Positions 1 through 12,394 of a stretch of DNA of 64,000 bases are shown here, in pieces (the first letter of the stretch is position 1; every line of letters starts with the position of its first letter). Below the pieces are notes generated by a model that did not search any database, was not told the DNA's origin, and saw nothing but the letters and a program-made list of their open reading frames with translations. Origin of the DNA: Druceiella hillmani (Eukaryota; Arthropoda; Insecta; Lepidoptera; Hepialidae); the NCBI GenBank assembly GCA_039881145.1, contig JAYKKI010000004.1:48326001-48390000 (forward strand), in the 5' to 3' direction. A program made the translations under genes and the position numbers.

Positions 1-349
1 AATTTAAATGTTTTCAAATCTTCTATTGTTCTCAAATACAAATATACATTCTCAACTGTATCTAATATTAGCAAGATTAAATCAATTATCCGCCTATCAC
101 TTGTGCATTTCTTGAAAATAACTGGACCTATCGAACCCTTTCCCGGTAAATATGTGTCGAAAAAGCCAATAAATAAATAAAATATTCCAGCAATATCCTC
201 AGTTAAATATTAATAAAACATTGTAAGGTTGCGTTGGTGTAAACGGGCAGAAGCGAATGCGAACGGCCTATTTCAGTGGTCGCCAACTTTGAGATTCGCA
301 AATCATAATATATTTAACAAAAACTTGTCAATCCCCAGTTTCCGTTTCT
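1..349. other. AT-rich intergenic DNA, nothing recognised
   Basis: No coding frame with recognisable content, no RNA gene and no clear repeat was seen here. The segment is AT-rich with scattered stop codons in all frames. Confidence 0.6.
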
Positions 350-485
350 CAAATATTATATAGCGCATAAAGACACAGATATTATACAGATACACAGATA
401 TTATATGGCGCATAAAGATATTATACACAGCTATTATATAGCGCATAAATATATTATACACAGATATTATATAGCGTATAACGTT
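350..485. repeat. Short imperfect tandem repeat (TATATAGCGCATAA)
   Basis: The core TATATAGCGCATAA, or a one-base variant, occurs at about 357, 401, 436 and 468. Copies are joined by CAGATATTATA-type spacers, so spacing is uneven (about 32-45 bp). This is a small decayed minisatellite. No coding content. Confidence 0.6.
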
Positions 486-1353
486 TAAAGTTTGGGGAAA
501 TTAGACGAGATATAGCAAAATTGAAAAACACATAAGCTTTTCTTACAATAATATATATAATTTAATGTTGAAAATATGAAAATAAAATAAAGGCGTTAAT
601 ATAACCCAATATTTGAATAACACCGGCCACGTTCGTGTCAGAATACGCATAAAGAAGGGTTTCGTTCTTTTTTAATTGTTTTTTTTTCAGATTTTTGCAA
701 CTCATGGTTGAAATATTAAAGAGATTGAAATTGAAGGTAATACGGTATGCATTAACTATTATTTTAATATAAAATTTTCCTTCAAATACTTTCGGAATTT
801 TTGAATTTTTACAAACAATATGAAACTTACTTTTTAATAGAAATATGTGATATTTCTTGTTATCGCTTTGTTGTCATTTATACATTTTTATAATAACATT
901 ATAGCATTTTGGGAAAAAGAAAATCGTTTCTTTTTTTCGACTTTTGTGTGACTTTTTGTGTTTAACTTTTTATATTTTATCGGTATAAAAAAACTTGTGT
1001 CATTATTTTGACATTCATTCCTTTTTTGTTTTAGTCATAAAAATCAATTATACTCACATGGTTGAAAATAAACAATAAACAGATTGGCTCATTTAACAAA
1101 GTGGAACAAGGTGCCAGGTTAGACCGTACCTCGAACTTAACTACAGAACCTTGAACATTACGAAGTATACAAGGTTCATACTGAACATGGTTATACACCC
1201 CTGCCTTCAGTACCAGGAAAACATTCGCAAGCCGCCGCTTCACTATAGTGATATCCACGTCTCGGCGACCCAAATACCGCGAATGGAAAATAAAGAATGA
1301 AAGACGAGTGAATTAAATATTGATGCAGAGCCAGGAATGGAGGCCATATGACT
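486..1353. other. AT-rich intergenic DNA, nothing recognised
   Basis: A minus-strand open frame lies at 1031-1273 but shows no known motif and sits in low-complexity surroundings. No other feature is supported. Confidence 0.5.
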
Positions 1354-1407
1354 TGTAATTCTGATATGAAGAAGTATACTTATAATTCTGATATGAAGAA
1401 GAATACA
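1354..1407. repeat. 27-bp direct duplication
   Basis: The string TAATTCTGATATGAAGAAG occurs twice, with units starting at 1354 and 1381 (period 27 bp). A local tandem duplication without coding meaning. Confidence 0.75.
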
Positions 1408-2714
1408 GCGCGAAAGAACGCTAAAAATATTGTGATTCATAACTTCTTTATGGATTTAGCGCTGCAACATGTGAACTTTACTCGGAGGTAACCAGAGTTA
1501 AATATTATTCTGGAAGATTCCGCGCATTTATAACAGTATGGAGTTATTTACTTTCTGGTTTATGTATATATACACAATATAAATATATTATAAATACACA
1601 AGTTTGATGTCGCCATTATATTGCTCTTTGTAAAGTATAATAGCATTTTCATGCAATTTAGTTAATTACGGGATATAATTGGAGATTATTGGTAGATTAA
1701 AGAAGACGAAGCCTTGAATTTAAAGTAAGGACATGTTTTATTATCCCAATTGTTTAACATTTGGGTAGATTTAAAGTGATGGACTATCTAAACTTGTTAC
1801 AATGAAATTAAAATATTCTTTCTTATTATTAATGGAACAGAATAATACACAATGATCAACTTTAGGTATATCTGAAATTCGTTTTATTAATATTGATCAT
1901 GTATTTAATACACACTTTATATACTTTTATATTTAAATACCGTGTTTTTTTATTAACAGTTGTCATTATTTAACTGTACTTGTAATAAATCTTTCAACGT
2001 TTTCATTTAAAATTTTAACGATTCTAAATTTTGGGGATTTTAATTTCTGAAACAATATTTGGCAAAGTGATCGAATAAATCTTATTATTTGCATTTTAAA
2101 TATATCGTTAAATTTGACCACGCATTCCACAGGAACCTGATGATGGTCGTTTGTTGTTGGAGTATTGACGTTGACAATTGGACCGTTTGCTCGACTGACT
2201 TCGATCGTAACTTTCAGTCGTAACTGAAGACTTTCAGTCGTAACTGAGCGTCAAAATTACGACCTAAACTGCAATTTTAACGATTCGTTACTTTCGGTAA
2301 TACTTTCAGTATTGCATTACTTTCGGTAATATTACCTTTTACAATGAAAATGTAATATCTTGTAGAACGTTACATGACGTGTCTTGACAATCTTTTTGTT
2401 CTCCCAACATCAAATTTTGTAATAGACGTCGACGAACATGTGACAGAAAAGTTACTACTAATTGAAGTAAATTTCCAATTTTATACTTCATACCTTTATT
2501 TTCTAAATGTGGTACAAAATCATTGTATATACCAGATATGTTTTTCTAGTAAAAATATATATAATAATTGTTATATTTTTTCTCAGTACAAAATATTTGT
2601 CATGGCTGCATTTGACTTTTATGTGACTTGTGGTACCTAAAACTTTCATGTGACTTGTAGTATACGCATGTTAAAAGAATTGAATATTTCTGTACATTTA
2701 CCGATAATTGAAGG
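1408..2714. other. AT-rich intergenic DNA with tiny local repeats
   Basis: Within it, 2190-2345 carries short reiterated strings (CTTTCAGTCGTAACTGA twice; TTACTTTCGGTAATA-like strings). The open frame at 2374-2640 has no recognisable domain. CCTGATGATGG at about 2136 resembles the start of a hammerhead core but no GAAAC partner follows. Confidence 0.45.
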
Positions 2715-3275
2715 CAACGTGGCTAACAAATAAATGTTTAATTGTTACCTTTCCTGTTCATTTCAACATTATTTTGTTACAACACGTACATTGGGGTAGT
2801 TAGTTTCAGCATTGAATAATTAAAGTCACCTTTTACGTGGACGAATGTAACAAATCCGGCTTTAGTTTATATATTTTACATTTTATTGTGGCTTTATCCA
2901 TCCTCGTGGCTAATAAATAAATTTTTAATTGTTACCTATATCTTTTCCCTTCAACAGTATTTTGTCATGATACGTATATTGGGGTAGTTTCAGCATCGAA
3001 AAATTGAAGTCAACTTTCACGTGGCCGAATATAATAAATTCAGCTTTAGTTTAGAATATTTTACATTTTATTGTGACTTTATTCATCCTCGTGGCTAATA
3101 AATACATTTTTAATTGTTACCTATACCTTTTCCTTTCAACAGAATTTTGTTACGATACGTACATTGGGGCAGTTAGTTTCAGCATCGAAGAATTAAAGTC
3201 ACTTTTCACGTGGTCGAATATAATAAATTCAGCTTTAATTTCTAATATTTTGAAGTTATTTGAATCTCAAACAAA
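2715..3275. repeat. Tandem array, about 186-bp unit, three copies
   Basis: The anchor CGTGGCTAAYAAATA begins at 2718, 2905 and 3090, giving periods of 187 and 185 bp. Each unit repeats the same landmarks in order: TTTTTAATTGTTACCT, a CGTAYATTGGGG segment, AGTTTCAGCAT, an ACGTGG-CGAAT segment, and TTTACATTTTATTGTG. Copies differ by substitutions and small indels. The open frames crossing it are by-products of the repeat. Confidence 0.85.
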
Positions 3276-3606
3276 GTGAAAATAAAAAGTTAGTTATTTC
3301 AGAAGATTTATGACATCATTAATTATATTTGTATAATAAAAGACGGACTAAAATTAAATTAACCGATTATAATTTGTATATCCAGCTTAATGACGGCTGA
3401 AGTGATCGGATGACTAGAATTAGGATTATTAGACAAGATACTGCACATTCTATATAGACACAAGGGGGCGTTTTTAAGTTCGCGGCATGGAAAGGTAGGC
3501 CATTAGTAAAGGTGGTAACGGATGACAGATAGTTAAGTAACTCATTATTAGTATAAATACCAAGTTTTATCACAATCGGATGATTAGTCTTTGAACTAAC
3601 GTCGAA

Positions 3607-4345
3607 CAAAAAACTCAATCTGGAAGAAAGTCTGAACTGTGGAAAAATCGAGTACCGCGCAGTTATAAAGTTCCTTAGCAAGCAAGGAAAGTCGGTTCAA
3701 ACCATACTGAAAGAGATAGCATCTATTTACGGGGACTCTTACTCCGTTAAGACCATGGTTTATAAGTGGCATAATCTCTTTAAACAGGGTAGAGACTCAC
3801 TTGAAGACGACCCACACCCCGGTCGACCGATCGAAATGACTCCGGAATTCCGGAAATTATTGAAAATGTTGAAAAATTAGTATTGGAAAATGCCAAACTA
3901 AAGAAGAAAAAACTTGAAGAGATAGTTGGAGTATCGGATACAATCATTTTTAAAATTCTCCATGATCATCTCGGCATGACAAAGGTCAGCGCAAAACGGG
4001 TGCCGAGAATGCTCACACCGCCTCAAAAACAACGGCGCGTGGAGTGTACTTGCGCGTCTTTGAACCTCTGTGGTGAAGACAAGGATGTTCTATTGTCGAA
4101 TTGTTACTAAAGACAAAACTTGGGTTCATCATTATGAAAGTGAGTCCAAACAAGACTCAATGCAGTGGCACAAAAAAGGCATACCACCACCCAAGAAGTT
4201 CAAGGTGTCACAATCGGCTAGAAAAATCATGGCTTCAGTCTTTTGGGATTCAGAATGGATTCTGTTGACATATTATAAAGATAAAGGTGTTTCCATAACC
4301 GGAAAATACTATGCGTTAATTCTAGAGAGGTTGAAAGACTAATCA
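3607..4345 (+). pseudogene. Broken mariner-family transposase (N-terminal and central part)
   Basis: Frames in this stretch match the mariner branch of Tc1/mariner DNA transposases, which cut and paste their element at TA sites. The N-terminal DNA-binding part is visible around 3635-3845 (IKFLSKQGKSVQTILKEI, then VYKWHNLFKQGRDSLEDD and PHPGRP). The next segment (3883-4070) reads ILHDHLGMTKVSAKRVPRML, typical of the linker before the catalytic core. A third segment (about 4095-4342) reads TKDKTWVHHYE, with the first catalytic Asp at 4112-4114, followed by FWDSEWILLTYY. The three segments are in different frames: a shift near 3845, where CCGGAA is duplicated, and another near 4095. The family motif D-E-T-W is D-K-T-W here. 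Coding similarity stops at about 4342, so the second and third catalytic Asp residues are missing. No start codon at the expected place and no clear terminal inverted repeats. A dead copy. Confidence 0.85.
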
Positions 4346-4422
4346 TACTAAATTTACGTAAATTTTCGGAAAATTGTTCATATTAAATTCGAAATTGCAT
4401 TTGAAGTAAAACGTATAACAAA

Positions 4423-4650
4423 TATTGAATATATTTGGCGTTAATTTTGTAGCAATTCATTATTCACAATTAAATGAAACTACGTGATGTATTCATTCAG
4501 TTTTATATGTATAAGGTAGGTTTACCAATCTTTGCTAATATTCCACCTGAAGATGTTGTAATACAACGAAACCTAGGTCGTGGTAAAGAAATTAAAGAAA
4601 GTAGAAATAATACTACATCACGTAGTTTCATTTAATTGTGAATATTAGTT
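4423..4650 (+). mobile_element. Small inverted-repeat element, copy 1 (hammerhead-like family)
   Basis: A perfect 31-bp inverted repeat bounds the core: 4461-4491 and 4614-4644 (outer end TTCACAATTAAATGAAAC). The interior holds the hammerhead-like motif annotated separately. Homology to the other copies also covers the left flank from about 4423 (ATATTTGGCGTTAATTTTGT), so the true element is longer than the inverted repeat. Related copies are at 13177-13357 and 43376-43592. No coding capacity, so it is non-autonomous. TA flanks the inverted repeat on both sides, but the palindrome makes the target duplication ambiguous. Confidence 0.75.
4543..4583 (+). ncRNA. Candidate hammerhead ribozyme motif (type I-like)
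   Basis: The layout fits a minimal hammerhead: stem I CCAC (4543-4546) pairs with GTGG (4580-4583). The core CTGAAGA (4547-4553) matches C3-U4-G5-A6-N7-G8-A9, where position 7 is free. Stem II is GTTGT (4555-4559) with ACAAC (4563-4567) and loop AAT. GAAA follows (4568-4571), then a very short stem III ACC/GGT around TA, and GTC with the predicted cut after C4579. Weak points: one unpaired T between the core and stem II, and a stem III too short to close on one molecule. Minimal hammerheads with tiny stem III are known in Penelope-like elements and retrozymes, some acting as dimers. The family link is inference. Confidence 0.4.
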
Positions 4651-5202
4651 TTGTAAACTATTTCGGAATACGACTCTCTTTCGACTGAATTTTGAATTCA
4701 TTAAAACATTTAAATTTTAATTTGTCTATCTATTCGTCTTTTTCTAATAAATATTTATATCATAACTTAATTGGGGTAGGAAAGATAACATCTGTGTTAG
4801 TTAACAAAACTGAAACTATTCATAATGGTAAATCTACTCTTATATGTATAAGGTAGGTTTACCAAACTTTTGATAGTTAATCTTGGTTTAAATGATAACA
4901 TTAAAAGCTGATTTTAATATTGAAAATATTTTTATTTAATACACAAAACTAAGAGATTCAAATGATCATTGTCAAATTTGAAAGGTTTTCATAATTGCCA
5001 CTCAAAGAAAGCCATATTATATGAGTTTAGATCCGCTTAAACTTTTCTTTAATCGCTTGTCTTACGGTTCACGTGAATATGTATTATATAACATATGATA
5101 AAACTAATTATAAACTTGACATTATAATAGTGGATCGACATTTTTCCACGTTTACGGGTCACTGAAAATAATACACAATTTTTTTTTATTAAGTTGGTTA
5201 AC
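4651..5202. other. AT-rich intergenic DNA
   Basis: The string TATATGTATAAGGTAGGTTT is present at about 4505 (inside the small element) and again at about 4840, suggesting a shared repeat fragment. Otherwise nothing is recognised. Confidence 0.5.
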
Positions 5203-5560
5203 TATATAAAGGTCGATATAGACTCTACGTCAAAGCTCGCTTACGTCAGCTCAGTACATAACAATACATTCGCCGAGAACGTATCTCAATTCGCCAAATT
5301 TCACGATCAAACCCGTGACATTGACGAAGGTGTGGCGGGAGGCTGACGCAGACGGAGCTGGCTTTTTCTACAAGTCCACAGATGGCTATTGTGGCCGCTA
5401 ACAGCGGCTGACATGTGGCGCTGGACTGTTTTTTGATGATCGAACGGTTTTTGCGCGGCTCAAGTGCCTACGCTGTGTTGTGATTGAGTTATGGGACGAT
5501 AACTGAGACTGAGTCTAGCTAAAATTAGGCTTATGTAATCAACTTTTTGACAAGTAAATT
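5203..5560. promoter_or_regulatory. GC-richer island with TATA-like box, function unknown
   Basis: TATATAAA lies at 5203-5210 and an arthropod initiator-like TCAGTAC at 5251-5257, followed by about 300 bp clearly richer in G and C than the surroundings. The spacing from TATA to TCAGT (about 48 bp) is longer than the usual 30 bp, so the promoter reading is weak. No long open frame. It may be a retrotransposon LTR, a promoter with a first exon, or conserved regulatory DNA. Confidence 0.25.
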
Positions 5561-5689
5561 GAGGATTTTTTTAAGTTTTGTTTCGATCAAATTAATTAAC
5601 TTTACACCAAATTGATAAAAGTAATTCAACGTTTATTAATATCTAATCTACATTTAATACGTTACATTTTACTATGTAGCTATGTTTTG

Positions 5690-5860
5690 CTTTTTACGGT
5701 TCCATAACCGAACTAGAAACCCTTATTGTCCCGCAATATCTGTCTATCTGTTTATTCAACTTTATGTCACAGCGGTTTAACTCGTAGACTTATAATGAAA
5801 CTAAAATTTAACATGATTGCACATATTTATAATGCCTAGATAGTTATGAAATATTTTTTT
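5690..5860 (+). repeat. Decayed interspersed repeat related to family E
   Basis: It starts with GGTTCCATAACCGAACTAG, passes a TCTGTCTATCTGT run and continues through ACTCGTAGACTTATAATGAAAC. The order (ggttcc box, tctgtctg box, then AT-rich body) matches the family E left end, but the body is a different subtype. Confidence 0.55.
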
Positions 5861-7379
<1,519 letters not shown>

Positions 7380-7830
7380 CACTACCTTAAAAAATATAGT
7401 CTGGTGACAATGCTGTGTATCAAAAAAATAATTAACACGGTGTGTAGATAAATCACAATAATTAACCTTGATTCTTTACAAGCATTGAGTAGCTGCAATA
7501 TTGAATTCCATAAATAAAAGTTTAAAAAATATAGTTTGGTGACAGAGCTGTGTATTGGAAAAAATAATTATCACGGAGTGTAGATAAATCACGACGTAAT
7601 CAATCTTAATTCTTTACAAGTATTGAGTAGCTGCAATATTGAATTCCTTAAATAAAAATTTAAAAAATATAGTCTGGTGGTAATGCTGTGTATTAAAAAA
7701 ATAATTATCACGGAGTGTAGATAAATCACAATGACGTAATTAATCTGATTGAGTCACTGAAATATTAAATTGCATAAAAAAAAGTTTAAAAAATAGTCTG
7801 GTGGCGATACTGTGTATCAGAATGGAACTG
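7380..7830. repeat. Tandem array, about 135-bp unit (left part)
   Basis: The anchor TCTGGTG or TTTGGTG begins at about 7401, 7536, 7674 and 7798 (periods 135, 138, 124 bp). Units share TGTAGATAAATCACAAT and CTGCAATATTGAATTCC. The fourth unit is cut at CTGTGTATCAGAA by a family E copy, and the array resumes after it at 8354. Confidence 0.85.
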
Positions 7831-7835
7831 GCTCT

Positions 7836-8353
7836 ACGAGGGTTCTGTACATATTTAGGCATTTATAAACATTAAATGTTACAGAATATTTCTATTAAAC
7901 TATTTACATCTTAATTTTTAGAACTTAAATATATTGCCTATTATATATTATTACAAAAAGCTAGGTCTTACAGCGTATATTTAAAAAAATATTTTTATGC
8001 GATATAACTTCCAATTAACAATTTTCGGATGTTATCCTTTACTTGTTCTGTAAGACTTAGCTTCTTCCTACATTTTATGCTTCTAGGTCAACGGGAAGTA
8101 CCCTACAGGTTTTTGATTTAATTGGGGGGGTCAAAATATGTGGCATAATCTCCCTATTTTTAGAACTCTTCTTGATTGCTTTAACTTAGAATATTGATTT
8201 TTTTAAAGCTCCAAAAGACCTAGACATAGTATTTTGTATAAATTTCAACTTGATACCGCGTTCCTGAAAAAAGGGTGTTGACAGACCGACAGACAGACAA
8301 CAAAATAATGCTATAAGGGTTCCTTTTTTTCTTTTGAGGTAAGGAACTCTAAA
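7836..8353 (-). mobile_element. Family E interspersed repeat, near full length
   Basis: Read on the minus strand it starts with the TACCTCAAAAG-like box, then the polymorphic tctgtctg run, GGAACGCG-TATCAAG-like box, an AT-rich body and ends at GAACCCTCGTAG. About 518 bp, no coding frame. It interrupts the 135-bp tandem array: repeat sequence on the left (CTGTGTATCAGAA) continues on the right (TTGTCATGGAGTGTAG). This gives nested order: array first, element second. Confidence 0.75.
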
Positions 8354-8560
8354 TTAATTGTCATGGAGTGTAGATAAATCACAATGACGCAATTAACCTT
8401 GAACCTTGACTAAACCTGCGGAGCAGTGACATTGAACACCATGAATAAGAGTCTAAAAATATAGCCTAGACCTGATTTTATATATTAAAATTCATTTATC
8501 ATTGAATATATATAACCTTGAACCTTAATAAACCTTGAGAATTGAAACATAGAACATAAT
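8354..8560. repeat. Tandem array, about 135-bp unit (right, decayed part)
   Basis: GGAGTGTAGATAAATCACAA at 8366-8385 is the same landmark as in the array left of the family E insertion. A second, more diverged unit with ATAACCTTGAACCTTAATAA follows at about 8511. Confidence 0.7.
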
Positions 8561-9146
8561 GAAGAAGTGATGAGTTTCAGAGTAATTAAATTTTGGTTAG
8601 TGTCATTGCAGCAGTACAGTGACTGCTCCTACATAGAAAATTGTCTAGCAGAAAGAATGATTTTTCTCACAAAAAATAAATACATTTATCACGACATTTT
8701 CCTAAAATGATATTTACAGTAAAGGTATTTATAGATTTCCCAACAAAGCCACGCCCGAAGTAAAGCCTTTGTCGGAATTTTCTCAAAGGATTCTTAACAT
8801 AACACTTCAAAATTGTTATTTACTTTGTTTATCTTTAAGCTATATGTTAGTAGATTCTCTTTGGAACGACATTCTAAGAACCGTGGTATTCCTAGTAAAT
8901 CAGGATAAACGTGCCAGAGAGAACTTTGTTAGCATATTTCGTGCTTATTTTTATTTCAGTAGTTGTTGTTGACTATTTTCTACCAGCGTTTCTGCTCATT
9001 TTAATATTGGCATTAACGTTAAATGTTTCTTCAGTGCCTTTACTTTGTTTTCGTACTTGCTAATTGAGGAAACCAGTTAATGAAAAAACAGACTAAGTTC
9101 GTACCAAAACATGCACAAAATAGGGAGAAGGACATATATGCATTTG
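8561..9146. other. AT-rich intergenic DNA, nothing recognised
   Basis: The open frame at 8769-8972 has no recognisable motif and no start context. Nothing else is supported. Confidence 0.5.
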
Positions 9147-9420
9147 AAGCCTAATATTTCGCAAATTTAAGGCCTGATATTACACAATTTTAAAGGTTAA
9201 TATTTCACAAATTTGAAGCTTAATATTTCGCAACTTTAAAGGCTAATATTTCGCAAATTTGAAGACTAATATTTCGCAAATTTGAAGCTTAATATTTTGC
9301 AACTTTAAAGGCTAATATTTCACAAATTTCAATCTTAATATTTCATAACATTAATGTATAATTTCGCAACTTCAGAGGTAGATATCTAGTAAATTTTAAG
9401 TTTAATATTTCGCAAACGGT
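9147..9420. repeat. Minisatellite, 23-24-bp unit, about 11 copies
   Basis: The unit TAATATTTCGCAAATTTGAA with variants (CGCAACTTTAAAGGC, CACAAATTT) repeats with a 23-24 bp period. Several units alternate AAATTTGAAG and AACTTTAAAGG, hinting at a 46-bp dimer. Later copies after about 9340 are decayed. Confidence 0.85.
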
Positions 9421-9554
9421 ATGTAGTTTTCTGTTGTAACTCTACGTAATTTTAAAATATCTATCCTATAACTCCCTAATTTTAAATATACTAGATTGAA
9501 ATTAAGGTACCTCCTTTACCTTCAAAAAATTGTTTTTAATAGTTTGCTACACGA

Positions 9555-9670
<116 letters not shown>

Positions 9671-9830
9671 CTTGCTGCGCTCTACGGTTTCATCCGCCTG
9701 GAATTATCTGAATTATGCTGCCTCACTCCCCCTCTGGAGTCAATGAACGCCTCCGCTTCCAAGGATATCTCTCCCCAGAGTCGGGGGTACATCGGCGGGA
9801 ATATTTCGAATGATCAGTGAATAAATAAAC
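9671..9830 (+). other. Short GC-richer segment, unidentified
   Basis: This stretch is GC-rich for the window (for example CTCACTCCCCCTCTGG and GAGTCGGGGGTACATCGGCG). One frame is open through it to a stop at 9818-9820, but the product is not recognised. It could be a fragment of a retroelement or a decayed exon. Confidence 0.25.
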
Positions 9831-10283
9831 CAGCTCTACCTTGAGGCGTTTAAGCAATGTTCTCCGACATCTCTTACAATTTTTATCGCTGATCTGCTCC
9901 CATGAATCGTAATGTGGTTACATGTAAATAGCTTATAATCTTCCTCAAAGCATGGGCTTTCTTACATAAAAAATAAATTTTGAAATCGATATAAAAATTA
10001 AATAAACATATTTTAACATATTTATTTTTATATCATATCATACACCAAATTTTGGAGCTGAAATATTTTTTTCCCTGTGACCAAATCGATTGTTTTAAGA
10101 TACAACCAAAACAGTATAATAATATTTTATATGGTGTCTTATTAACGATCTGCGTCTAAAAACGTTTTATATCTATGCATGTCTGAAAACATTCCGTAGT
10201 GTATGCGTGTGTGATATTTTAACCATCTTGTAAACATCAAATAACAAGTACAGCATTGTCAAATGTTTTCCGGCAACTTGTAA
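9831..10283. other. AT-rich intergenic DNA, nothing recognised
   Basis: No feature could be supported. Confidence 0.5.
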
Positions 10284-10565
10284 TATTAAATAAACGAGTT
10301 ATAGTTATAAAACCATTATCCTACCCCTAGTAAAGACGTACTTAGCAATACATTTGCGTAGTGAAAAATAATACTAATATTTACCATAGTTTTATAGAAA
10401 TAGTACCATCAAATACAACTTATACTATTAAATAAACCAGTTATAGTTATCAAACCATATTTTCTACCCCTATAAAAGACGTACTTAACAATATACTTGC
10501 GTAGTGAAAAATAATACTGATATTTACAATAGTTTTATAGAAATAGTACCATTAAATATCTAAAC
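10284..10565. repeat. Tandem duplication, 143-bp unit, two copies
   Basis: ATTAAATAAAC begins at 10284 and 10427. Both copies then share AGTTATAGTTAT, CTACCCCTA, AAGACGTACTTA, TTGCGTAGTGAAAAATAATA and TTTTATAGAAATAGTACCAT. High similarity (few substitutions) suggests a fairly recent duplication. Confidence 0.9.
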
Positions 10566-10960
10566 TTTTAAATGCATATAACTGTACACGAAACCCTAGT
10601 AGTAAGATTTTTTTAATTTCTTATTTATCTAGTTTATTATATTTGGTTAATAACTAATAAACCTGCCATCTCAGTTAACTAATATTAGCTCATGCGGAAG
10701 CCAAACAGAGTACCTTCGTTCTTTATTCACCCTAAACGAATTTCATAAAGCAAGAGAAACTAAGTTTTATTAGAGAAATATCCATTTCTTATTGGCTCTT
10801 TTCGTACCAAAATCCAATTTCTAACTGAACAGAGATATAACGCCGAGCTCTTTATAAACCCTTGCATATACGTTCAATAATTTTCCGTAACAATCCATAA
10901 ATTGCTGAAAAAATAGCAAGTTCATTATTTGGCAATATAATATTTAGTACTAAGCCAAAA
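10566..10960. other. AT-rich intergenic DNA, nothing recognised
   Basis: Moderately mixed composition around 10690-10860 but no motif was recognised. Confidence 0.45.
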
Positions 10961-11225
10961 TCACGTTTTACAGAGAATGTGAGCAAAACAACAATGAAAA
11001 TTCGAAACTTGGCTGCTGATCGTTCGCTTGAGATAGGAAACAGAACGTGGACCAGCGACGTTCTCGGAGCGGTTATAAATAGTCAACCTTGCGCCGACAT
11101 TCGCTCTCTCACTCGACCCACTTTGTTGAGCACTCTTCCGTACATCCGATACGATTGTTTGCTCTTTCGAATGCTTCAACCTCTTCCCAAAATTCCAATA
11201 CTTTTAAAATTCTTGCACTGAGAAA
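10961..11225 (+). promoter_or_regulatory. GC-richer island with TATAAATA box, promoter-like
   Basis: TATAAATA lies at about 11073-11080, inside a segment with much higher GC than its neighbours. About 25-30 bp downstream comes GCCGACATTCGC, a reasonable start area. Both strands show an open frame of 72-80 codons here, neither with a known motif. Alternatives: a solo LTR of an insect retrotransposon or a conserved regulatory element. No LTR ends (TG...CA with a target duplication) could be defined. Confidence 0.3.
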
Positions 11226-11645
11226 ATTCTTGCATTGTTTAACTTAAACTCCTCTCTGCACGTAGTAACTGCAAAAGTCAACGTAAGGAAACATCGATCG
11301 ATGTTAATTTCTTTTAAATAAATCCTTTAGTTTCTAAGAAACCCACTCGTACACACGTAGTATAAAGATCTTTAATGGATATTATAATTAGTTTTTAAAT
11401 CATACATCCGAGTTATTTTGTAACATAGTTTGATTTTCAACAAACAACAATATCTCATATAATGCTCATAGGGATTAAAATGTTTACTCTTGAATTATGA
11501 AAGCTGAAAGTCATTTAATTTACAAATATAGCCAAAGTTCTTTCAAATTACCGTTTAAAAAGAATTGATCTTGAATATATTTTTATGGAGCTAAAATATA
11601 TGTAATATACGCCACAAAGAAACACAAGTAAATATTTTCTATATA

Positions 11646-11647
<2 letters not shown>

Positions 11648-11710
<63 letters not shown>
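11648..11710. repeat. (TA)n microsatellite
   Basis: About 60 bp of TA repeat ending in TATGTATATATAG. Confidence 0.95.
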
Positions 11711-11716
11711 GATACT

Positions 11717-12178
11717 ATTTAGGCACCTAAAAAATTAACGGCACGTCCAATTGCACTGTTTACAAAATAGCTTGAAAATAAATGCCTACTATATATCACT
11801 CAGGCGCATATTTAAAAATATTTTTATTTTATATGATATAACTACAAATTAATAATTTTCAGCTTTTTCCTTTACCTGTACTGTGAGACTTTGCTTCTTG
11901 CCAAATTTCATGATTCTAGGCTACGGTACTCTATGGGTTTTGTTTTATTTACAAATGTCAAAAAATGCAGCCGTATTTTCAGGTTCGTTTCATTGCGTTA
12001 ACTTAAAAGATTGATTTTTTACTGATCCAAGGGAACGTAGACTTGAATATTTGATATTACTTTTAACTTGATACCTCCACGCGTTCCAGAGAAAAAGGAT
12101 TTTGACAGACAGACAGAAGGAAAATGAAGTGATCCTTTAAAGGTTCCTTTTTTCCTTTTGAGGTACGAACACCTAAAA
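11717..12178 (-). mobile_element. Family E interspersed repeat
   Basis: On the plus strand it begins CTATTTAGGCACC and ends with CCTTTTGAGGTACGAACACC. The GATACCTCCACGCGTTCC box and CAGACAGACAGA run lie at about 12070-12116. About 460 bp. Immediately right of a (TA)n tract. Confidence 0.75.
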
Positions 12179-12394
12179 AGAGAGAGACAATGTTCAAAAT
12201 GGCAAGCTAGACTTACTCAAACAGAAATTATAGGAAATTAATTAGAACATATGTTTTTATCCTGGCAAAGTCAACAATTTACCCAAATTCAACGCAATAG
12301 CTCTATAGAACACCCATTCAGAAAATAAGGAAATGTTTTATCGCATATTTTCAAAGAAATATCCTTCGTATATATCTACGATTCAAGGAAATCG

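Noticed and set aside
2130..2175. CCTGATGATGG as a hammerhead core
   Set aside because: No GAAAC partner, stem II or cleavage triplet at the right place.
3367..3681. 104-codon minus-strand frame as a gene
   Set aside because: It overlaps the start of the mariner remnant on the opposite strand and has no recognisable motif.
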